The notes beneath the pieces were generated by a model, which saw only the letters and a program-made list of their open reading frames with translations, had not been told where the DNA came from and made no database searches. Made by a program: the position numbers and the translations under genes. Of a stretch of DNA of 13,813 nt, positions 1 through 5,355 are shown one piece after another; position 1 is the first letter of the stretch, and every line of letters starts with the position of its first letter. This DNA comes from Chloroflexota bacterium (lineage in GTDB: Bacteria; Chloroflexota; Anaerolineae; Promineifilales; Promineifilaceae): the NCBI GenBank assembly GCA_020353135.1, contig CP070688.1, positions 4,451,116-4,464,928 of the forward strand. The letters run 5' to 3'.

Positions 1-876
1 CGCGCCGGCGCTATCGTAAGGCGGCGAAACTTCAACTAAGTCAAAGGCCACAAAGTTCACGCCTTGCAGGCCACGCAGCAAATACTGGCTTTCCCAGGCA
101 TTAAACCCACCCACTTCAGGCGTACCGGTGGCTGGGGCGTAGGTCGGATCGACGAAGTCGATGTCAAAGGTCAAGAAACAAGGCCCAGCACCAGATCGCT
201 CCTTGACGGCCGCTATCACCCCATCCAAGCCAACCTGGCGCACGTCGTCGGCGGTGAATACCTGGAAACCAAAATCATGCGACATTCCGATATCGGCCGG
301 CTCGTACAGCGGGCCGCGCAAGCCAATCTGGCTGGAACGCGAAGTATCCAGCAGCCCCTCTTCTATCGCCCGGCGGAAGGGTGTACCATGGGTATCCTTG
401 CCGCCAAAGTACTCGTCCCACAGGTCGCCGTGGGAGTCAAACTGGATCAAGGCCACCGGCCCATGCTTCTCGGCCACAGCCCGCAGTTCGGGCAGCGTAA
501 CGGAATGATCACCACCCAGGACGATAGGCGTCACGTCCGCTGCCAACAACGGCCGCATGCCGGCTTCGATCTTGGCGTGGCTCTCCGGCAGGTAACCAGG
601 GACCACCGGAAAGTCACCATAGTCGACGCCAGACAGGTAGTCGAAGATGTTGATATCCTGGCTGGGGTTGTACGGCCGCAGCAGAACCGAACCTGCCCGA
701 ATGCCCTCCGGTCCAAAGCGGGCGCCAACGCGGAAAGTAGCGCCGGTATCAAAAGGCGCGCCGGCGATGGCGAAATCAACCCCCGCCAGATCCTGCACGT
801 GAGGCAGGCGCATATAGGTGCGAATGCCGCTGAATCGCGGATATTCCATGGCGTTCACGGGTCCGTAGCCTTTCAT
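1..876 (-). CDS. speB: Agmatinase / ureohydrolase family protein, 3' end cut by window edge
   Basis: The minus strand is open from an ATG at 876 to the window edge: 292 codons without a stop. Seen: GGDHSVT (His124), FDSHGD (Asp147, His149, Asp151) and FDIDFVDP (Asp238, Asp240). These are the six binuclear manganese ligands of the arginase/agmatinase family. GTPEVGG and EVSPPYD near the end are also family hallmarks. Members hydrolyse a guanidino compound to urea plus an amine; agmatine to putrescine is the usual reaction in this subgroup. The ATG is preceded by AAGGAG six bases upstream (883-888), which fixes the start. Family length is about 300-320 residues, so perhaps 20-30 residues lie outside the window. 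The second position of the DxHxD motif is Ser rather than the usual Ala. Guanidinobutyrase or another ureohydrolase specificity cannot be excluded. It is transcribed away from parB, separated by 376 bp. Confidence 0.9.
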   Translation of the reverse strand, partial: MKGYGPVNAMEYPRFSGIRTYMRLPHVQDLAGVDFAIAGAPFDTGATFRVGARFGPEGIRAGSVLLRPYNPSQDINIFDYLSGVDYGDFPVVPGYLPESHAKIEAGMRPLLAADVTPIVLGGDHSVTLPELRAVAEKHGPVALIQFDSHGDLWDEYFGGKDTHGTPFRRAIEEGLLDTSRSSQIGLRGPLYEPADIGMSHDFGFQVFTADDVRQVGLDGVIAAVKERSGAGPCFLTFDIDFVDPTYAPATGTPEVGGFNAWESQYLLRGLQGVNFVAFDLVEVSPPYDSAGA

Positions 877-924
877 GGGGAACTCCTTTGGGTGGTTGTT
901 GATTGTTGATCGTTGGACAGTCTG

Positions 925-953
925 ATCGTACGGGAGATTTCGGTTGTTGTCGA
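925..953 (-). promoter_or_regulatory. Candidate sigma-70-type promoter of the agmatinase gene
   Basis: Read on the minus strand, TCGACA (953 to 948, five of six matches to TTGACA) is followed by a 17-bp spacer and TACGAT (930 to 925, four of six matches to TATAAT). The predicted start is near 918, giving a leader of about 40 bases that contains the AAGGAG ribosome binding site. Boxes are seen; activity is inferred. Confidence 0.45.
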
Positions 954-1133
954 GGGTCGTTCGACGCCATTTTCCAATGCTGGAGAAAGTTCAACTCCTG
1001 TACTCGCGCGAAAGCGGTTGAGCGGCGCGATGTCCCCAAACGCCGACTTTGCACCGGCGGCCTCGGCCTCGATTGATGCGTCTTAGCGCGAAATCGCCCG
1101 CTAGAGCCTGAGCCTTCCTTCAGACCAATATTT

Positions 1134-1147
1134 TTACCTGCAAGTAA
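1134..1147. promoter_or_regulatory. Imperfect palindrome TTACCTGCAAGTAA
   Basis: Fourteen bases are dyad-symmetric around TGCA, with one mismatched pair (TTAC-C-TGCA-A-GTAA). It lies in non-coding DNA about 105 bp past the parB stop and about 180 bp upstream of the candidate agmatinase promoter. It could be an operator or chance; no regulator is identified. Confidence 0.2.
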
Positions 1148-1167
1148 GAGAAAGCGCCCTGAGGGCG
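1140..1167 (-). terminator. Possible weak terminator after parB
   Basis: On the minus strand a CGCCC-TCA-GGGCG hairpin (1167 to 1155, five GC pairs, three-base loop) is followed by the pyrimidine-rich run CTTTCTCTTACTTG. It sits about 85 bp past the parB stop in the right orientation. The stem is short and the T run is interrupted, so an intrinsic terminator is only plausible. Confidence 0.35.
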
Positions 1168-1224
1168 AATTTGGTCGTTCTGAGATAAAGCTGGAGCTGC
1201 TTCTGGGGAATGTTACGCGGGAAG

Positions 1225-1242
1225 TGTCAACCGCGGTTGACA
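1225..1242. promoter_or_regulatory. parS: Candidate ParB-binding centromere site (parS-like), downstream of parB
   Basis: TGTCAACCGCGGTTGACA is a perfect 18-bp palindrome, ten bases beyond the parB stop codon. The same arms (TGTCAACC...GGTTGACA) occur around a different two-base centre at 3416-3433, just upstream of parA, so the motif brackets the parAB operon. parS sites are typically near-perfect 16-18-bp palindromes close to parAB. The sequence is not the widespread TGTTTCACGTGAAACA. Assignment as ParB's target is inference from symmetry, recurrence and position. Confidence 0.7.
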
Positions 1243-1252
1243 GGTGGGTTGG

Positions 1253-2440
1253 TTAGGCTTCGATCTCTTCGTCAGCTTGCAGCGCGGCCAAGAGAGAGGC
1301 GACGTCGGTCTGGATCAGGCCTAACAGGCGCAGCGTTTCCTGGCGCTCGGCCGGCGTCAGGCCATGGCGCTGTAAGCGGGCCAGGTGCCCGCGCACCCAA
1401 TCCAGGCGATCGATATTATTCGGCCGGGTCTGCCGCGGCGGCAGGACGGTGCCTTCGTTCCAGGGTTGGTCGCGCAAAGCCCCTAGCGAGGCGTCTTGGG
1501 CATCCCGCTCGGCCGGATCACTACTGGCAGATTCGCCAGCGGACGATTCGCCGACGGTCGATTCGCCCGCCATAACCATCGCGTCGAACGAAGAATCGAA
1601 TTCTTGTTCAGGGGGCGGCTCAGGCAGAGGATTACGGATCTCGCGAATGACCTGGGAGACAGTTTTGTCCGGCTCTTGCTTGAGGTGCTGAGCAACCTGC
1701 CGGACCTCGGTCGGGCTCAAATCCTGCTTGTAGCGCGCCCGGTGCAGGTCTCGCTGCTGCCGGTTGTGTAAACCCTGGTAGACCCGGGTATCGCGCTCGC
1801 TCAACTTGCCGCTGCGTACATCTTCCTTGATAGGTTTCGGCAGATCCAACAGCCGAATGAGTTGGTGAATGCGCTGGCGGGTCATGCCCAGACGCTTGCC
1901 GACCTTGGCCCAAGTCACGGTCTTGGACCAGGGCGTGCTGGCGGCGCTGTCGCCGGGCGGCTTGGCGTCCAATTCGGCCTGCATTAACTCGCGCATGCGC
2001 AGCAATCCGGCCGCCCGATCCACGTCGTTCAGATCCTCGCGCTGCATGTTTTCGACCAACTGCCGCACCAGGCGCGTGATGGTGTCGTAATCCTGACGCC
2101 GGACCACGGCCGGGATCGTCTCCAGGCCGGCCAATTCGGCCGCTCGCCAGCGCCGTTCTCCGTGGACGACCATATACTGCCCAGCGCGCGTTTCGGTGAC
2201 TTCGATGGGTTGGATGACGCCATCCTGACGAATACTTTCACACAGCTCCAAAAGACTGTCTTCGGGAAATGTGCGCCGGGGCTGTTCCGGATCGGCGACG
2301 ATGACGTCAAGGCGAATTGACAGCAACTGCAAGCCAGCAGCCTGTTCAACATCGCCCTCGGTGGCAAAGAGCTTTTCCAAGTCTCCCGTTCGCGGCTGAA
2401 TCGCCTGGGAGAGGTTCACTTTGGGCCGTTTCTTGGCCAT
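1253..2440 (-). CDS. parB: ParB/Spo0J-family chromosome (or plasmid) partition protein
   Basis: The 395-residue product is a centromere-binding CTPase/DNA clamp of the ParABS segregation system. Residues about 40-140 form the ParB N-terminal domain, with GERRWRAA (94-101) and ENMQRE (130-135) matching the conserved nucleotide-binding boxes. A helix-turn-helix follows at about 176-200 (TWAKVGKRLGMTRQRIHQLI), then a KorB-like helical region. A Glu/Ser-rich, low-complexity linker (about 280-325) precedes a C-terminal helical segment (about 345-395) in the position of the dimerisation domain. ParB proteins load at parS and spread. The ATG is preceded by GGAGGAGG, and parA ends 33 bp upstream, so the pair is an operon. 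The recognition helix is unlike that of typical chromosomal ParBs, in line with the unusual palindromes on both sides. Whether the replicon is the chromosome or a plasmid cannot be told from the window. Confidence 0.95.
   Translation of the reverse strand: MAKKRPKVNLSQAIQPRTGDLEKLFATEGDVEQAAGLQLLSIRLDVIVADPEQPRRTFPEDSLLELCESIRQDGVIQPIEVTETRAGQYMVVHGERRWRAAELAGLETIPAVVRRQDYDTITRLVRQLVENMQREDLNDVDRAAGLLRMRELMQAELDAKPPGDSAASTPWSKTVTWAKVGKRLGMTRQRIHQLIRLLDLPKPIKEDVRSGKLSERDTRVYQGLHNRQQRDLHRARYKQDLSPTEVRQVAQHLKQEPDKTVSQVIREIRNPLPEPPPEQEFDSSFDAMVMAGESTVGESSAGESASSDPAERDAQDASLGALRDQPWNEGTVLPPRQTRPNNIDRLDWVRGHLARLQRHGLTPAERQETLRLLGLIQTDVASLLAALQADEEIEA
1530..1574. repeat. Three 15-bp tandem repeats inside parB
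   Basis: Units starting at 1530, 1545 and 1560 all begin GATTCGCC. On the coding (minus) strand they give three GES-containing pentapeptides within the ParB linker (GESTV, GESSA, GESAS). The repeat is in frame and probably only changes linker length. Confidence 0.75.
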
Positions 2441-2473
2441 ATCCGGCCTCCTCCTGGCCTTTGCTTAATGCCC

Positions 2474-3334
2474 CTAAGTCGGCGCAGATGCGCCGGGCGC
2501 GGAACTGCTAGCCGCAGGTTCGCCGTGCTCGGCGCCGACACCATACACGGCTTCGCCGCGACGCAGCACCTCCTCGGCCATATCCCGGTAGGCCTGGGCG
2601 CCCGGATTCTTGGGATCATAGGCCAGAATGCTCTGCCCGGCGACGACGCTCTCGCCAAAACGCACTGAACGCTTGATGACGCTCTGGAAAACATACTGGC
2701 CGGTGCCAAACTGGCTGTCAACCGCGGCCAGGATATCCTTGGTCAGCAAGGTACGCGTATCGGCCATAGTCAACAAAATGCCTTCTACGTACAGGTTGGG
2801 ATTCAGCTTCTTCTGGCGCACTGTCTCGATAGTTGACAGGATCATGAAGGCGCCCCGGGCGGCCAGGTATTCAGTCTGGACCGGGATGATCACGCTATTG
2901 GCCGCAGTTAGAGCATTGATGACCAACAAGTTCAGGGAGGGACCACAATCGATCAGAATATAGTCGTAATCGGCCCGGATATCCTCGAGAAAAGCGGCTA
3001 AGACCCTCTCTCGGCTCAGGGTATTCATCAAAGAGAGCTCGACCAAGCTCAACTCAGGTTGAGAGGGCATCAGATCGAACCCTTCGGCCGCGCTATGAAC
3101 GGCGGCCCGAGTGTCGTAAGCTTGCCCTTCAATTTCAGCCCGCAGGCCATCATAGATCGTCGGCGACAATCGCTCCGGATCGAAGCCGGCATGCTGGGTC
3201 AAATTGCCCTGGGGGTCGAGGTCAATGGCCAATACCCGGTGACCGCGTTCAGCCAGGGCGGCCGATAAATTGATGGTCGTCGTCGTCTTTCCCACACCGC
3301 CTTTCTGCATGGCGATGGCCAGAATCCGCGTCAT
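2474..3334 (-). CDS. parA: ParA/Soj-family partition ATPase
   Basis: The 286-residue protein is a deviant-Walker ATPase that binds DNA non-specifically and moves or positions ParB-parS complexes. Seen: deviant Walker A KGGVGKTTT (11-19) with the signature lysine at 11, DLDPQGN (38-44) as the switch region, and Walker B YILIDCGPS (125-133). There is no N-terminal helix-turn-helix extension, so it is the short Soj/type Ib-like form rather than the long P1-type ParA. The tail from about 272 is low-complexity Ala/Ser/Pro. The ATG at 3334 follows GAGGG at suitable spacing. It is the first gene of parAB and is divergent from the GMC oxidoreductase gene, sharing a 227-bp intergenic region that contains a parS-like palindrome. 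Repression of the promoter by ParA or ParB is likely from that arrangement but not shown. Confidence 0.95.
   Translation of the reverse strand: MTRILAIAMQKGGVGKTTTTINLSAALAERGHRVLAIDLDPQGNLTQHAGFDPERLSPTIYDGLRAEIEGQAYDTRAAVHSAAEGFDLMPSQPELSLVELSLMNTLSRERVLAAFLEDIRADYDYILIDCGPSLNLLVINALTAANSVIIPVQTEYLAARGAFMILSTIETVRQKKLNPNLYVEGILLTMADTRTLLTKDILAAVDSQFGTGQYVFQSVIKRSVRFGESVVAGQSILAYDPKNPGAQAYRDMAEEVLRRGEAVYGVGAEHGEPAASSSAPGASAPT
2716..2727. other. Half of the parS-like palindrome inside parA
   Basis: TGTCAACCGCGG equals the first 12 of the 18 bases of the palindrome at 1225-1242, but the right arm is lost (CCAGGA instead of TTGACA). It lies within the parA coding sequence. It may be a weak ParB contact or chance. 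Confidence 0.25.
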
Positions 3335-3381
3335 TTTAATCCCTCAAAATCATTATGATCGCCCGGCAGCGACCGTGCTAA

Positions 3382-3410
3382 AACATAACATGTTCTGACC
3401 GGACCGTCAA
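3382..3410 (-). promoter_or_regulatory. Candidate promoter of parAB
   Basis: On the minus strand, TTGACG (3410 to 3405, five of six matches) is followed by a 17-bp spacer and TATGTT (3387 to 3382, four of six). The predicted start is near 3375, giving a leader of about 40 bases. The parS-like palindrome ends only five bases upstream of the -35 box, so ParB bound there could affect this promoter. The spacer and -10 also overlap an 8-bp palindrome AACATGTT (3387-3394). Confidence 0.5.
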
Positions 3411-3415
3411 AGAAA

Positions 3416-3433
3416 TGTCAACCTTGGTTGACA
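3416..3433. promoter_or_regulatory. parS: Candidate ParB-binding centromere site (parS-like), upstream of parA
   Basis: TGTCAACC-TT-GGTTGACA has two perfect 8-bp arms around a two-base centre, identical in both arms to the palindrome at 1225-1242. It is immediately upstream of the parAB promoter and about 40 bp before the operator-like repeats of the divergent GMC gene. It contains a TTGACA hexamer on each strand, so one arm could also act as a -35 element. Binding by ParB is inference. Confidence 0.7.
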
Positions 3434-3461
3434 CTTCGCCGAAAGTGCGAACGGCGCCGAA

Positions 3462-3512
3462 TTGGGTTAAAATGACGCACTGTGTTATGCTGATGACGCA
3501 CTGTGTTATCAT
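3462..3512 (+). promoter_or_regulatory. Possible promoter region of the GMC-ALDH operon
   Basis: Two weak -10 candidates are visible: TATGCT (3486-3491), 18 bp after TTGGGT (3462-3467), and TATCAT (3507-3512, five of six matches) with no good -35. Both overlap the 17-bp dyad repeats, as expected if a repressor or activator controls this promoter. The exact start is uncertain. Confidence 0.3.
3472..3509. promoter_or_regulatory. Tandem 17-bp operator-like dyads upstream of the GMC gene
   Basis: ATGACGCACTGTGTTAT occurs at 3472-3488 and again, identically, at 3493-3509: a 21-bp period, or two helical turns. Each copy is also an imperfect palindrome: 12 of 16 non-central bases pair, with arms of the form ATnACnCA / TGnGTnAT. 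Identical dyads spaced by whole turns are typical of two regulator dimers binding one face of the helix. No regulator gene is in the window. Confidence 0.6.
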
Positions 3513-3561
3513 TTCTAGGCATAATGGCAAATGGGGCAGTCAAACAAGGATTACTTGACCA

Positions 3562-5334
3562 ATGGCCAGACATCAAACAACAGAGAACGAAGCTTTTGAT
3601 TTCGTCATCATCGGCTCAGGTTTTGGCGGCAGCGTGTCTGCCATGCGTCTTACCGAAAAAGGGTATCGTGTCCTGGTCCTCGAACGGGGTAAACGCTATA
3701 GGGCTCAAGATTTCCCGAAGACGAATTGGAACATCTTCAACTATTTGTGGCTGCCGGCTTTACGCTGCTTCGGCTTCATGGGCATCAACCTGCTCGACGA
3801 CATCCTGATCCTGAACGGCAGCGGTGTGGGCGGCGGCAGCCTGGTCTATGCGGCCACCCTCATCCAGCCCAAGTCAGAGTTCTTTCACACTGAAGAATGG
3901 CCGGGCGATATGGATTGGGAGCAAGCGCTTCAGCCCCACTTCGATACGGCCCGGAAGATGCTGGGGGTCAACGCCAATCCCAGATTGTGGCCGGCCGATC
4001 ACTTGTTACTTGAGATCGCCGCTGAATTAGGGCAAGAAGACACTTTTGAACCGACGCCGGTGGGCATCTTCTTTGGCGACGAAGAAGGTCAAACCGTGCC
4101 CGATCCCTACTTTGACGGACAGGGACCGGATCGAGCCGCATGCATTCACTGCGGAGGCTGCATGGTAGGCTGCCGCTATAATGCCAAGAATACGCTGGAC
4201 AAGAATTACCTGTACTTCGCCGAGAAATGGGGCGCCGAGATGCGACCGGAGGCCAATGTGTTAGAAATCCGGCCTCTCTATGGCGAAAACGCCGACGGCG
4301 CCCGCTACGAAGTGCTTTACGAAAAGACCACGGCCTGGTTCGCCAAGCCTCAGCGGCGGGTCCGCGCTCGCAATGTCGTCCTGGCCGCCGGCGTGCTGGG
4401 CACCAACAAATTGCTGCTCCGGTGCCGGGATGAACGTCAGACGCTGCCCCGTCTCTCCAGCCGCCTGGCCACCGGGGTGCGCAGCAACAGCGAGGCCATA
4501 ATGGGCGTCACCGCCCGCCAACCCGGCCCTGATTACTCGCAGGGTGTGGCCATAACATCTCATTTCTGGGTGAACGAAGTCACCAGCGTCGAGCCGGTGC
4601 GATACCCACGCGGCTCGTCATTCATACGCACATTGGCTGTGCCGCTATTAGAAAACCTGGAAGGCAGCAGCCTGCAGCGCATCGGTCGCTTTGTTAAGTT
4701 CGCTATCCGCAATCCCTATGACCTCTTGAAGGCGCGAATTTTGCCCGACTGGGCGCGGGACACTACCATCATCCTGGTCATGCAGACGCTGGAAAACAGG
4801 ATGAGCCTGAAGCTGGGTCGCCGGCCGTTGACTCTCTTCCGCAAAGACCTGGTCAGCCAACGGGATCAAGATCTGCCCATCCCAACGGTGATCGAAAACG
4901 GTCGCGCGGTCGTCGAGCGCTTTGCCGAAAAGTCGGATGGCGTGGCCCAGTCGACCTTCAATGAAATACTGATGAACACGCCTTCCACGGCCCACATTCT
5001 AGGCGGCTGCGGCATCGGCCTGGACGAGTCCAGCGGCGTCGTCGACATGGAGCAGCAGGCTTTCAACTATCCCGGTCTCTACGTGGTCGACGGTTCGGTC
5101 ATTCCCAGCAACCTGGGCGTGAATCCTAGCCTGACCATCACCGCCATGTCCGAGCGGGCCATGAGCCAGATCCCGGCCGCGTCAGAAGCAGAAGCTTATG
5201 AACCCCTGGAAGCGCCAGCGGGATACACGCCGAACGGCAATGGCCAGGGGCTGTCAAAACGACGCTTGATCCTGCCCTTGCTGCTCCTACCATTTGCATT
5301 CCTGGCCTTTCGTTTTCTACAACGGAAGACGTAA
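3562..5334 (+). CDS. Cholesterol-oxidase-like GMC FAD oxidoreductase with C-terminal membrane helix
   Basis: The 590-residue flavoprotein oxidises an alcohol, with cholesterol oxidase (ChoD) type enzymes as nearest relatives by motif. Seen: dinucleotide fold GSGFGG (18-23) with Glu41; GSGVGGGSLVY (86-96); VVLAAGVLGTNKLL in the middle; and the active-site pair His478 (HILGGC) and Asn521 (GVNPSLTITAM), matching the HPLGGC and GVNP motifs of cholesterol oxidase. A Cys194-x2-Cys197-x2-Cys200-x3-Cys204 cluster is also present. The C-terminus is KRR, a hydrophobic run (about 569-586), then QRKT, with no N-terminal signal: a tail-anchor layout. The ATG at 3562 is the only sensible start because an in-frame TGA lies two codons upstream; AAGGA precedes it. 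It forms an operon with the aldehyde dehydrogenase 21 bp downstream. The substrate is unknown; sterol, terpenoid or long-chain alcohol are reasonable guesses. Confidence 0.9.
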   Translation: MARHQTTENEAFDFVIIGSGFGGSVSAMRLTEKGYRVLVLERGKRYRAQDFPKTNWNIFNYLWLPALRCFGFMGINLLDDILILNGSGVGGGSLVYAATLIQPKSEFFHTEEWPGDMDWEQALQPHFDTARKMLGVNANPRLWPADHLLLEIAAELGQEDTFEPTPVGIFFGDEEGQTVPDPYFDGQGPDRAACIHCGGCMVGCRYNAKNTLDKNYLYFAEKWGAEMRPEANVLEIRPLYGENADGARYEVLYEKTTAWFAKPQRRVRARNVVLAAGVLGTNKLLLRCRDERQTLPRLSSRLATGVRSNSEAIMGVTARQPGPDYSQGVAITSHFWVNEVTSVEPVRYPRGSSFIRTLAVPLLENLEGSSLQRIGRFVKFAIRNPYDLLKARILPDWARDTTIILVMQTLENRMSLKLGRRPLTLFRKDLVSQRDQDLPIPTVIENGRAVVERFAEKSDGVAQSTFNEILMNTPSTAHILGGCGIGLDESSGVVDMEQQAFNYPGLYVVDGSVIPSNLGVNPSLTITAMSERAMSQIPAASEAEAYEPLEAPAGYTPNGNGQGLSKRRLILPLLLLPFAFLAFRFLQRKT

Positions 5335-5355
5335 CCGGCCGATAAGGACCACTCC

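Larger units (their letters stand above)
877..1252. other. Non-coding stretch between the agmatinase gene and parB
   Basis: This 376-bp gap has no convincing gene; the short reading frames in it are not supported by a start site or by recognisable protein. It holds the agmatinase leader and candidate promoter (925-953), an imperfect 14-bp palindrome (1134-1147), a small hairpin (1155-1167) and a perfect 18-bp palindrome (1225-1242). Nothing else was recognised between about 960 and 1130. Confidence 0.6.
3328..3478. repeat. 12-bp inverted repeat spanning the parA/GMC divergent region
   Basis: GCGTCATTTTAA at 3328-3339 (covering the parA start codon) is the exact reverse complement of TTAAAATGACGC at 3467-3478, which overlaps the first operator-like repeat of the GMC gene. 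The arms are about 130 bp apart and face each other across both promoters. The match is exact; function is unknown and chance is possible. Confidence 0.4.

Noticed and set aside
64..909. Long plus-strand reading frame of 281 codons
   Set aside because: It is antisense to the agmatinase gene, whose minus-strand frame shows all family motifs; the plus-strand protein has no recognisable domain.
1210..1575. Plus-strand 121-codon reading frame over the parB 3' end
   Set aside because: It is antisense to parB, Arg/Gly/Ala-rich and without motifs: a typical shadow frame in GC-rich DNA.
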